From NCBI RefSeq assembly GCF_000498535.1, contig NZ_AVGG01000007.1:62001-126000 (forward strand): 64,000 nucleotides of DNA. Direction: 5' to 3'. The notes below the pieces were generated by a model. It was not told the DNA's origin. It ran no database searches and saw nothing but the letters and a program-made list of their open reading frames with translations. Numbering within the stretch: the first letter of the stretch is position 1; every line of letters begins with the position of its first letter. This DNA comes from Flavobacterium limnosediminis JC2902. GTDB taxonomy: Bacteria; Bacteroidota; Bacteroidia; Flavobacteriales; Flavobacteriaceae. The position numbers and the translations under genes are program-made. This document shows positions 51,616 to 60,137 of this stretch, piece by piece.

Positions 51616-53646
51616 TTATTTTTTGAATTTCGAAATACCGCCTTCCAGCCATTTTTTGTATTCATCGGCTTCTGGAGTATAACCAACCGGTTCGGCCAGT
51701 TTATTTCCATCCGTATCCAAAACTATATAATAAGGCTGAGCATTCGCTTTGTATCTTGTAATCTGAAAATCACTCCATTTATTTCCGATGGTTTTGATCT
51801 CTTTTCCTGTTTCTTTGGAAGTGTATTGTTCGTTCTCAGGAAGCTCACGCTTATCATCCACATACAATGAAATAAGTACTACTTTCTCTTTTAAAACTGA
51901 AAGAATTTCGGGTTTTGACCACACATAATCTTCCATTTTACGACAGTTTACACAGGCAAATCCGGTAAAATCCAAAAGCACTGGCTTGTTAACCGATTTC
52001 GCGTAAGCCATTCCTTTTTCATAATCTTCAAACGCAACGATGTCATGGGCTCCTAAATGCGCTCCGTCCGGTAAAATCTGAGTGGATGCATTACCGTTTC
52101 CTTTTGAACCTCCTAAACCGTATGGACTTTCACTATAGGTCATTGGCGGCGGGAAACCGGAAATCAGTTTTAAAGGTGCCCCCCAAAGTCCCGGAATCAG
52201 ATAAATCGTAAAAGATAATACCAATAATCCCAGCATCAATCTTCCAACCGAAATATGGGAAAGCGGGCTGTCATGCGGCAACGTGATTTTTCCAAATAAA
52301 TAAAACGCCAAAGTTCCGAAAATAACAATCCAAATTGCTAAGAAAGTTTCTCTTTCTAACAAATGCATCTGAAGTACCAAATCAGCGTTCGATAAGAATT
52401 TGAAAGCTAAAGCCAACTCCAAGAATCCTAAAAATACTTTAACTGTATTCAACCAACCGCCCGATTTTGGTAAAGAATTTAACCAACCCGGGAACATTGC
52501 AAACAACATAAACGGTAAAGCCAAAGCCATTGAAAATCCTAACATACCTACAATCGGGGCAATTCCGCCTTTAGATGCTGCTTCCACTAATAAGGTTCCA
52601 ACAATAGGTCCGGTACACGAGAAGGATACGATTGCCAAGGCCAAGGCCATGAATAAAATTCCGATTATTCCTCCTCTGTCCGCTTGACGATCCACTTTAT
52701 TTGCCCATGAATTCGGCAGCATGATTTCAAAAGCTCCCAAAAATGATGCGGCAAAAACCACCAATAAAACGAAGAATATGATATTGAACCAAACGTTTGT
52801 CGACAACGCATTTAAAGCATCAGCTCCAAAAATAGCGGTAACCAACGAACCCAATAAAACGTAAATTAAAATGATGGAAATACCGTAAATAACAGCATTT
52901 TTGATTCCCTGAGCCTTTGTTTTACTTTGTTTAGTAAAAAAACTTACGGTCATTGGAATCATAGGAAAAACACAAGGTGTCAATAATGCTGCAAATCCGG
53001 AGAAAAACGCCAGAATAAAAATCATGAATATTCCTTTCTTCTCCTCTTTTTTTCCAATTGGTTTATCTGAAACGGCTGTTTTTGTAACTTCAGTTTCTGA
53101 TGAAGCAACTGTATCCGTTACTATTGATTCTTCCTGAGATGCAACTGTATCCGCTACTGCAGTGGTAGCAGCAGAAATATCAGAAGCTTTTACAGCCAGA
53201 GCCGGTAACTTTATGTCGAAGGTTTTATCCAATTGGATACATGATTCTTTACACGCCTGATATTCTACATAAACTGCAACCGATTTTGCATTAGGATTGA
53301 TAACTTTTATCGTCTGACGGAATTGTGCCTTGTTTTCAAACATGTATTCGTCAACTTCGAAAACATCACTGTATACTTTTTTGTACGGACTTTCCTTTGT
53401 TTTTCCGACTAATTCATAGTTTCCTTTCGCATTTTTGAACTGAAAAACAGTTGGCAATGAACCTCCTTCGGGTGTAAATTGCGAAAACATATGCCATTCG
53501 TGATCGATAACGGCATCAAAAACCAAAACTACTTCGGTATCCGATTTTTTCTCAACGGAAGTTTTCCATGAAACCGGGTTCAGGATTTGTGCCTGAGCAC
53601 CAAAAAAAACAAAAAACAATACGAGCAGGGCGCTTAATTTCTTCAT
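51616..53646 (-). CDS. dsbD: DsbD-family protein-disulfide reductase
   Basis: A 676-residue electron-transfer protein moving reducing power across the inner membrane. A signal peptide (LLVLFFVFFGAQAQ) precedes the N-terminal DsbD-alpha-like domain (about 25-155, with YQACKESC near 129-136). The central CcdA-like membrane region (about 205-470) has cysteines in TPCVFPMIPM and FSCTGPIVG. The C-terminal thioredoxin-like domain carries CVNC near 564-567 (GFACVNCRKMEDYVW). All expected cysteine pairs are present. It overlaps the tilS stop by one base (TAATG), indicating coupled translation. Confidence 0.93.
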   Translation of the reverse strand: MKKLSALLVLFFVFFGAQAQILNPVSWKTSVEKKSDTEVVLVFDAVIDHEWHMFSQFTPEGGSLPTVFQFKNAKGNYELVGKTKESPYKKVYSDVFEVDEYMFENKAQFRQTIKVINPNAKSVAVYVEYQACKESCIQLDKTFDIKLPALAVKASDISAATTAVADTVASQEESIVTDTVASSETEVTKTAVSDKPIGKKEEKKGIFMIFILAFFSGFAALLTPCVFPMIPMTVSFFTKQSKTKAQGIKNAVIYGISIILIYVLLGSLVTAIFGADALNALSTNVWFNIIFFVLLVVFAASFLGAFEIMLPNSWANKVDRQADRGGIIGILFMALALAIVSFSCTGPIVGTLLVEAASKGGIAPIVGMLGFSMALALPFMLFAMFPGWLNSLPKSGGWLNTVKVFLGFLELALAFKFLSNADLVLQMHLLERETFLAIWIVIFGTLAFYLFGKITLPHDSPLSHISVGRLMLGLLVLSFTIYLIPGLWGAPLKLISGFPPPMTYSESPYGLGGSKGNGNASTQILPDGAHLGAHDIVAFEDYEKGMAYAKSVNKPVLLDFTGFACVNCRKMEDYVWSKPEILSVLKEKVVLISLYVDDKRELPENEQYTSKETGKEIKTIGNKWSDFQITRYKANAQPYYIVLDTDGNKLAEPVGYTPEADEYKKWLEGGISKFKK

Positions 53647-54950
53647 TATTTTAATTCAATTTTTATAATATTTCGTGTTGTTTCATTTACTGAAAATCGT
53701 CTGTCGGCACGTTTTCCAACCACCCAAACAACCTCATTATCAGAACACAACAACCACGTATTCTCTTTATCAATCAGCGAGAATTTCTCGTCTTTAAAAT
53801 ATTTGCTGAGCTTTTTTTTACCGGTCATTCCGAAGGGGTAAAAATAATCACCTTCTTCCCATTTTCGAAATTCCAGCGGAAACTTTAACGTATCTTTATC
53901 AGCAAATATACACCGTTTATCGTCTAAACGAAAGTCACTTTTGTTACAAACCGATATTTTTAATGGAACATTAAGATTCTCAACATCTTCATAAACAGGA
54001 TAAACTTCCAGTTTCAACTCATTTTTTTTAGCTAAAATAAGGGTATCCCGGTCTTTCAGGAGTCGGTACTCTTCTGAAAAAACCTGCCTTCCTGATTGTG
54101 CTGAAACCAGATCGTAAATGTCTTTCCACGCCGTAAATCGGAAAGGTTTCAACCATTGGTACAAATACGCCTGATAATTAGGTAACATCATCAGTTCCGA
54201 AAGATTTATTCGCTTCTCGTTATCCGAGTCCTGCACTACTTCATGGTAGACAATTCGGGAAGCGTCATCGACCATGGATTCCGACTGCTGAAGATTTTCG
54301 AGCGTTTGCAGAAATGAATCGGAAAAACCGGGATTCAGTTCTTTTAGAATCGGAATGACTTTATGGCGGAGTTTATTGCGTAGATATTTGTCAGATGCGT
54401 TGCTACTATCTTCCCGCCATTCAATATTATTTTCCTTGGAGTACTCTTCAATATCCTCACGGGTGAAAATCAAAAGCGGACGCACGATTTTTTCATTCTG
54501 TTGTGGAATTCCGGTTAACCCTTCCAATCCGGTTCCCCTAGTAAAATTGATTAAAAAAGTTTCAACGGAATCGTCTAAATGATGCGCGGTTAGCAAATAA
54601 TCGAACCCTTTTTTTTCTAGTAATTCGTTAAACCAATCGTAGCGAAGTTGGCGTGCAGCTACCTGAATGGATAGTTTATGTAAGTTTGCGTATTCTTTTG
54701 TTTCAAAATGCTTTACATAAAATTTAATACTGTATTTTTCACATGTTGACTTTACAAATTCTGTATCACCATCACTTTCATCTCCACGCAGATTAAAATT
54801 GCAATGCGCGACAGAAATATCAAATTTCAAATGATGTAACAATTCAACTAAAACCATACTATCAATGCCTCCGCTTACTGCCAAAAGGAGTTTTTTCCCT
54901 TTTAAGAAAGGAAGGTTTTTATTTAGATGATTTTGAAATTTTTGAAGCAT
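53646..54950 (-). CDS. tilS: tRNA(Ile)-lysidine synthetase
   Basis: A 434-residue ATP-dependent enzyme converting C34 of the minor tRNA-Ile to lysidine, essential for reading AUA. The PP-loop motif AVSGGIDSMVLVELL is at residues 24-38; AHCNFNLRGDESDGD, LLTAHHLDDSVETFLINFTRGTGLEGLTGIP and WREDSSN follow. The C-terminal TilS_C region ends GDYFYPFGMTGKKKLSKYF. Length is typical. It precedes dsbD with a 1-nt overlap. Its upstream gap contains the decayed four-helix-bundle element. Confidence 0.95.
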   Translation of the reverse strand: MLQKFQNHLNKNLPFLKGKKLLLAVSGGIDSMVLVELLHHLKFDISVAHCNFNLRGDESDGDTEFVKSTCEKYSIKFYVKHFETKEYANLHKLSIQVAARQLRYDWFNELLEKKGFDYLLTAHHLDDSVETFLINFTRGTGLEGLTGIPQQNEKIVRPLLIFTREDIEEYSKENNIEWREDSSNASDKYLRNKLRHKVIPILKELNPGFSDSFLQTLENLQQSESMVDDASRIVYHEVVQDSDNEKRINLSELMMLPNYQAYLYQWLKPFRFTAWKDIYDLVSAQSGRQVFSEEYRLLKDRDTLILAKKNELKLEVYPVYEDVENLNVPLKISVCNKSDFRLDDKRCIFADKDTLKFPLEFRKWEEGDYFYPFGMTGKKKLSKYFKDEKFSLIDKENTWLLCSDNEVVWVVGKRADRRFSVNETTRNIIKIELK

Positions 54951-54971
54951 TTTTTTAATCAGTAATAAGTT

Positions 54972-55424
54972 AAAAGGGATAAGGGATAAGAGAAAAGGGA
55001 TAAACTTACTCCAGTTTTTTAATTAACGAATTTAGCATTTTTTCTATTTCTAAGGAGAGTTAACTTATTTCTTTTAAATCTTCTACATTAAGAAATGAAA
55101 GATTTACTGCAATTTCCATTTGTGTCTGATTTTCATAAAGCGACCCTCTTGAAATTTGAAGAAACCTTGAATAATCTTTCCTGTAATTTCTTCCATATCC
55201 TTCTGCAATATTTGACGGAATTGAAACCGCACTTCTTTTAATTTGTGATGTTAACCCAAATTTTTCATCATCGGGAAATTGACTTGTCAATTTATAAATT
55301 GAAGTCACTATCAACATCGATTTTTTCCAAACTATCAAATCTCTTATAACTGTTCATGGCGTATATAATTTATATTTTATTTCTATTTTTCTCTTCCCTC
55401 TTCTTCTCCCTTTTCCCTTATCTC
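54972..55424. mobile_element. decayed four-helix-bundle element, inverted low-complexity arms
   Basis: The left arm 54972-55003 (AAAAGGGATAAGGGATAAG...) and the right arm about 55384-55424 (ending TTTTCCCTTATCTC) are imperfect reverse complements, purine-rich and pyrimidine-rich. Between them is only the pseudogene. Its leader contains TATATACGCCA, as in the intact element at 42378. The left arm abuts the pseudogene's original stop, and the right arm reaches the pabB stop. Confidence 0.5.
55006..55357 (-). pseudogene. frameshifted four-helix-bundle (S23/IVP) gene
   Basis: The main open part (55338-55060) reads IVWKKSMLIVTSIYKLT, SAVSIPSNIAEGYGRNYRKDYSRFLQ and SLYENQTQMEIAVNLSFLN, but it has no ATG. 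The natural start is ATG at 55357 (MNSYK...), which is joined to it only if one extra base in AAGAGATTTG near 55343 is removed. A TAA at 55060-55062 interrupts the C-terminus, after which LSLEIEKMLNSLIKKLE continues in frame to a stop at 55006. Restored, it would be about 117 residues, the same as the intact copy at 42476. Two lesions make it a pseudogene. Confidence 0.85.
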
Positions 55425-56709
55425 AACTCAACACTTCCCGCATTGCCCTAGCCTTCAACAAACATTCTTCATATTCGCTTTCCGGTTTGGATTCTGCAGT
55501 AATGGCGCTTCCCACGGAAAATGAAACATACTTTTCTTTCGAATTGTACAGAATACTGCGAATGACCACGTTGAAATCGAAATCATTATCCGGAGTGAAA
55601 TAACCCACTGCCCCACTGTACAAACCGCGTTTGGTTTCTTCCAGTTCCTCGATGATTTTCATCGCCGAAATTTTTGGCGCTCCGGTCATGCTACCCATAG
55701 GAAAAGTGGTTTTGATAATTTCCAGAGGTGAAGTCGATTCGGCAACTTCGGAAACCACGGTTGAAATCATCTGATGCACCTGTTTGAAGGTATAAATCCC
55801 GCACAATTCTTCAACCTGAACTGATCCTTTCGTGGCGGTATGTGATAAATCATTACGGACCAAATCGACAATCATAATATTTTCCGAGCGTTCTTTCGGA
55901 TTTAGGGACAATTCTGTTTTGGATTGTTCATCGGATGTTGCATCGGAAAAACGCTTGGAAGTCCCTTTTATGGGTTGAGAAATGACTTTCAGACCTTCTT
56001 TTCGAAGATAGCGTTCCGGCGAAGCAGATAATAAATAATCAGTATTGTTTTTAAAAAATACGGCAAACGGCGGTTCGGAAATGGCGTTTAATTTTTCGTA
56101 AATATCAAGCGGGTTGATTTGGGCGTTTTCAGCAAAAAATTCCATGCAGAAATTGGCTTCGTAAATATCCCCGCGATGAATGTGCGTGAGCATTTCACTT
56201 ACTTTTTCAAGATAACTTTCTTTTGAAATGCGCTGCTGAATATTTATGGCGGAACTACTTTTCCCTTTTCCCTTTTCCCTTTCAATTATCTCTGTAAAAT
56301 CATCTTCCAATTCATCATCGCACATGTTCAGATAGCAGATTTCCAGTTGATTTCCTTTTAACAGAAATAATTTCTTGGGCTGAAAGAAAAACAAATCTGG
56401 AAAATGCAGGCCATCAAAATTATTAGATTTTAGCTCTTCGGTATCGTTTTTCAAATCATACGACAAATAGCCAAACAACCAGTCTTTCGATTGCTGCTGG
56501 TATTGTTTTAAATCTTCAAAAGCATTGTGGTCATCGGTTTTAATTAAAGTGAAGGCATCCGCAGCTAAAACCACATCATAACTGCCGTAACGTTGCGGAT
56601 ACGTATTGCTGTCTAGAAAAACGACCTCCCGAAATTGTTGTGCCCAACCTAATAATTGTGCTTTGAAAGAATCGGAGTCTGAAATATGCTTAAAAACTGA
56701 AGTTCTCAA
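55423..56709 (-). CDS. pabB: aminodeoxychorismate synthase component I (PabB)
   Basis: A 428-residue chorismate-binding enzyme making 4-amino-4-deoxychorismate for folate. The catalytic region (about 160-425) contains [90 protein letters not shown] and [12 protein letters not shown]. The PIKGTS motif and the length fit PabB rather than TrpE. The linker near 143-150 contains [11 protein letters not shown], encoded by three GGGAAAA-like units (56258-56283), an unusual low-complexity insertion. Confidence 0.9.
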   Translation of the reverse strand: MRTSVFKHISDSDSFKAQLLGWAQQFREVVFLDSNTYPQRYGSYDVVLAADAFTLIKTDDHNAFEDLKQYQQQSKDWLFGYLSYDLKNDTEELKSNNFDGLHFPDLFFFQPKKLFLLKGNQLEICYLNMCDDELEDDFTEIIEREKGKGKSSSAINIQQRISKESYLEKVSEMLTHIHRGDIYEANFCMEFFAENAQINPLDIYEKLNAISEPPFAVFFKNNTDYLLSASPERYLRKEGLKVISQPIKGTSKRFSDATSDEQSKTELSLNPKERSENIMIVDLVRNDLSHTATKGSVQVEELCGIYTFKQVHQMISTVVSEVAESTSPLEIIKTTFPMGSMTGAPKISAMKIIEELEETKRGLYSGAVGYFTPDNDFDFNVVIRSILYNSKEKYVSFSVGSAITAESKPESEYEECLLKARAMREVLS

Positions 56710-56798
56710 ATAATGTTCTTTAAAAGGTAAAAGTACAGTTTAACTCCAAAGTTCGCAAAGATTTTCACCAAGATCACAAAGATGTTATGGTTTTTCCT

Positions 56799-56960
56799 CT
56801 AGCCCCGTCCCGATAGCTATCGGTAGGAGCGGCATCTTTTATACCTGACAGGTTTTTGAAACCTGTCAGGTATAAAAATATAGCGTAAAACGGGAACATG
56901 GATTGCCGATAAATCCCATCCCGATAGCTATCGGGACATTCGCTCCAAATTACGCCCTAA
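56799..56960. repeat. structured intergenic repeat, family copy 2
   Basis: It starts TAGCCCCG, contains GGTAGGAGCGGCATCTTTTA, then a perfect 19-bp hairpin (56837-56855 with 56859-56877, loop TTG; core CCTGACAGG), then ATATAGCGTAAAACGGGAAC, and ends near CGCTCCAAATTACGCCC. CCGATAGCTATCGG at 56810-56823 and the longer TCCCGATAGCTATCGGGA at 56919-56936 are palindromes within it. The order of conserved words parallels the block at 17997-18102. The rest of the 315-bp gap (56710-56798, 56961-57024) shows no gene. Confidence 0.6.
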
Positions 56961-57024
56961 GAAATAATTAAATCGATGATTTTAAGTAACTTTATACTGA
57001 TTTTCAACCAAATACATCAGCATT

Positions 57025-58746
57025 ATGAAAAATATCGTTTTACTTTTGGTGATTGTACTTACCTCGTTTTTTTCGTGCAAAAAAGAAACTTCTCAAAAAG
57101 AGGCAGCAGCAGCTGGCAAAAACAGTATGAGTTGTGCGCCGCAAACCGTCGATGCCAAATGGTATACTTCAGATAACAAAGCGCCGTTATTTAAAGGAAT
57201 GGATGTTATTAATTATCCGATAACCACTAAAAATCCTGAAGCACAGAAGTATTTCAATCAGGGATTGGCATTGGCGTACGGTTTTAATCACGCCGAAGCT
57301 GCCCGATCTTTTTATTATGCCACAAAACTGGATCCTGAATGTGCGATGTGTTTTTGGGGATTTGCCTATGTTTTAGGTCCGAATTACAATGCCGGAATGG
57401 AACCGGACAATTATGAAAGAGCCTACAAAGCCATTCAAACAGCAATAAAGTTCAGCGATAAAGCTTCGGAAAGTGAAAAAGCGTTAATCAATGCCTTATC
57501 AAAAAGATACGTCGAAAAACCTCTGGACGACCGAAGTAAATTGGATATTGCGTATTCGGATGCGATGAAGGAAGTCAATAATAAATATCCTGACGACATC
57601 AATATTAATGCGTTGTATGCGGAATCGGTTATGGATTTGCATCCGTGGGATTTATATGAGAAAAACGGAACTCCGAAAAAATGGACTCCGGAAATCGTTG
57701 CCTTATTTGAAAAAATTTTAAAAAAAGACCCGAAACATATCGGCGCCAATCATTTTTACATTCATGCCGTGGAAGCGTCCAATACTCCTGAACGGGGAAA
57801 TGCTGCTGCTAAATTCTTTGATGACGGGTATGCAGCTGCTTTCGGACACTTGGTTCATATGCCTTCTCATATTTACATCCGAACCGGAGAATATCATAAA
57901 GGAACTTTGGCAAACATTAATGCCGTTAAAGTCGACAGTAATTATGTTACCATGTGTCACGCGCAAGGTGCTTATCCTCTAGCCTATTACCCACACAATT
58001 ACCATTTTATGGCGGGAACAGCTACTTTGGAAGGCAACTCAAAATGGGCGATAATCGGAGCAAATGAAACAGCGAATCACGTACATCCGCAAACCATGAT
58101 CGAACCGGGTTGGTCAACACTGCAGCATTATTATGTCATTCCGTATTATGTAGCGGTGAAATTCGGCAAATGGGATGATATCCTGAAAATGAAACTGGTT
58201 TCCGATACTTTAAAATACCCCAAAGCCGTAGAACATTATGCCCGTGGAATGGCATATCTGGGTAAAAAAAATTTCACAAAAGCCAAAGGCGAATTTGTAA
58301 AGCTTGAAGTATTATCCTATGATAAGTCATTAGAAAAAATGACTATTTGGGAAATCAATTCGATGCATTCCATTGTTGAAATTGCCACTAAAGTACTGAA
58401 AGCCGAAATTTTAGCATCCGAAAGAAATTATACGCAAAGCATTAACTTGCTGCAGAAAGCCATTGTTATCGAAGACGGATTGAATTACAACGAGCCGCCG
58501 GATTGGTTTTTCTCGGTAAGACACCATTTGGGCGCCATTCAGATTGAAGCCGGAAGGTATGATGATGCCATTAAAACCTATGAAGAAGACTTAAAAAGAC
58601 TACCGAAAAACGGCTGGGCACATCACGGACTGAAATTGGCTTACGAAAAACTCAATAACAAAGCTAAGGTGAAAGAAATGGAACAACTGATTGCAAAAAG
58701 CTGGGCGACTGCTGATATTAAGATAACTACTTCCAGAATAAAATAA
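57025..58746 (+). CDS. TPR lipoprotein
   Basis: A 573-residue protein with a lipoprotein signal (MKNIVLLLVIVLTSFFSC, lipobox FFSC), then a polar linker rich in K, E and A and an all-helical TPR body: AQKYFNQGLALAYGFNHAEAARSFYYATKLDPECAMCFWGFAYVLGPNYN early, and YDDAIKTYEEDLKRLPKNGWAHHGLKLAYEKL at the C-terminus. Histidine-rich central segments (GANHFYIHAVEAS, HMPSHIYIRTGEYHKG, ANHVHPQ) suggest metal binding, an inference. Function is unknown. It is the only gene between pabB and the DUF4349 gene. Confidence 0.82.
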   Translation: MKNIVLLLVIVLTSFFSCKKETSQKEAAAAGKNSMSCAPQTVDAKWYTSDNKAPLFKGMDVINYPITTKNPEAQKYFNQGLALAYGFNHAEAARSFYYATKLDPECAMCFWGFAYVLGPNYNAGMEPDNYERAYKAIQTAIKFSDKASESEKALINALSKRYVEKPLDDRSKLDIAYSDAMKEVNNKYPDDININALYAESVMDLHPWDLYEKNGTPKKWTPEIVALFEKILKKDPKHIGANHFYIHAVEASNTPERGNAAAKFFDDGYAAAFGHLVHMPSHIYIRTGEYHKGTLANINAVKVDSNYVTMCHAQGAYPLAYYPHNYHFMAGTATLEGNSKWAIIGANETANHVHPQTMIEPGWSTLQHYYVIPYYVAVKFGKWDDILKMKLVSDTLKYPKAVEHYARGMAYLGKKNFTKAKGEFVKLEVLSYDKSLEKMTIWEINSMHSIVEIATKVLKAEILASERNYTQSINLLQKAIVIEDGLNYNEPPDWFFSVRHHLGAIQIEAGRYDDAIKTYEEDLKRLPKNGWAHHGLKLAYEKLNNKAKVKEMEQLIAKSWATADIKITTSRIK

Positions 58747-58907
58747 CCTTCAAAAAAAGAAAATACAACGTTCGTTGAAATTCCGAAATTTCTGGCACGG
58801 TTTTTAGTTGGATTGATCATGTAAAAATCCACTAAAACAATTCGCTATTGACTGAAAATTACTATTGCAACTTTATCAAGTAACATTAATCTTTAAATAG
58901 TAATTTT

Positions 58908-59798
58908 ATGAAAACAGTCCCTCGCGTTGGCTTGGCTTTGCTTGTAATTAGCTTGGCCGTTTCCTGTAAACAAGGAGCAAAAGAAGAAATTATGGTTGGA
59001 GAAACCTCCGAAACCGTTTCTTCTAATGTCGTCTCATCATCGGCAGCTGTCGAAAACAAAGATTCCAATAGGAAATTCATAAGGACCGCCGACATAAAAT
59101 TCAAGGTGAAAAATGTGGCGCAATCAACGTACGTGATTGAAAATGCTACGACTAAATTTGGAGGTTTTGTTACTTACACCAATCTGCAGAGTGAAATTCT
59201 GGAACGAAATGAGACTAAAGTCAGCCAGGACAGTACTTTGGAATCCATAAAATATCAGGTCAAAAACGATATTACGATACGTGTTCCGAATACAAAACTG
59301 GATACGGTTATTAAATCTATAGCCAAACAAATCAATTACCTGGATTACCGCGTAATTAAAGCCGACGATGTTTCGTTGCAATTATTAGCCAATCAGATGG
59401 CGCAAAACCGAAGCGGCAATCATGAGAAAAGAGTTGAAAATGCCATTGACACTAAAGGCAAAAAGTTAAATACTATCATTGATGCCGAAGAAAATCTGGA
59501 CGCTAAAAAAGAACAGAACGACAACAGCAAGCTGCAAAACTTGTCTTTGAAGGATCAGGTGAATTTCAGTACGCTAACCTTGCAGATTTACCAAAACGAA
59601 GCCGTAAAACATGAAATGCTGGCCAACGAAAAAAGTATTAACGCTTACCGTCCTCACATCGGATTAATGCTTTGGGACTCCGTAAAAACAGGCTGGTATT
59701 TCCTTGAAAATATCATAGCGTTTATTGTTCAACTTTGGGGCTTTATTCTGATTCTTGCGGGTGGATATTTTGTTTACAAGAAGTATTACAAACAATAG
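58908..59798 (+). CDS. DUF4349 lipoprotein with C-terminal membrane segment
   Basis: A 296-residue protein: lipoprotein signal (VGLALLVISLAVSC), a Ser-rich linker, the DUF4349 domain (about 55-245, with RKFIRTADIKFKVKNVAQSTYVIENATTKFGGFV, VRVPNTKLDTVIKSI-like text and LANQMAQNRSGNHEKR), a helical part and a membrane segment near 263-288 (AFIVQLWGFILILAGGYFVY). The N-terminal lipid plus C-terminal membrane helix suggest it lies in the inner membrane facing the periplasm. DUF4349 proteins are stress- or secretion-linked in some species; the role here is unknown. Confidence 0.85.
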   Translation: MKTVPRVGLALLVISLAVSCKQGAKEEIMVGETSETVSSNVVSSSAAVENKDSNRKFIRTADIKFKVKNVAQSTYVIENATTKFGGFVTYTNLQSEILERNETKVSQDSTLESIKYQVKNDITIRVPNTKLDTVIKSIAKQINYLDYRVIKADDVSLQLLANQMAQNRSGNHEKRVENAIDTKGKKLNTIIDAEENLDAKKEQNDNSKLQNLSLKDQVNFSTLTLQIYQNEAVKHEMLANEKSINAYRPHIGLMLWDSVKTGWYFLENIIAFIVQLWGFILILAGGYFVYKKYYKQ

Positions 59799-59976
59799 AA
59801 AAAGTAAATTAAGGGTTGAAACGGAATTGAAATTCGGAGAATTACAACTAAATGTACAGGTATAGTTACAATTTAAATTTTAAAACTGACTTTTATTACT
59901 ATTAAAAAATCAACCCTTAATTACTGCTAACATTGATCATGCGACGCAAATTAAAACATAATATTCCACTTTATCC

Positions 59977-60017
59977 ATCACCGAAATTGGTGATATTGTA
60001 TCACCAATTTCGGTGAT
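59977..60017. terminator. 18-bp perfect hairpin with T-run
   Basis: ATCACCGAAATTGGTGAT (59977-59994) pairs with the same-type arm at 60000-60017 around a 5-nt loop, followed by TTTTATAG. It is 180 nt after the DUF4349 stop, so it is either a delayed terminator or a regulator site. Each arm is itself close to a palindrome (TCACC...GGTGA). The rest of the 339-bp gap shows only the lpdA terminator and no gene. Confidence 0.65.
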
Positions 60018-60081
60018 TTTTATAGCTGAATTTGCATTTTCGTAAAACTTAGTACAAAAGATGGGCTATGCCTATAAAAAG

Positions 60082-60117
60082 AAAACCCGTCTCGTTGGGA
60101 ACAACGAGACAGGTTTA
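60082..60117 (-). terminator. terminator of lpdA
   Basis: GTCTCGTT (60089-60096) pairs with AACGAGAC (60103-60110), extended by AAACC/GGTTT with one mismatch. Minus-strand Ts follow, shortly after the lpdA stop. Confidence 0.85.
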
Positions 60118-60137
60118 TATTTCAATCATATTTCGAA

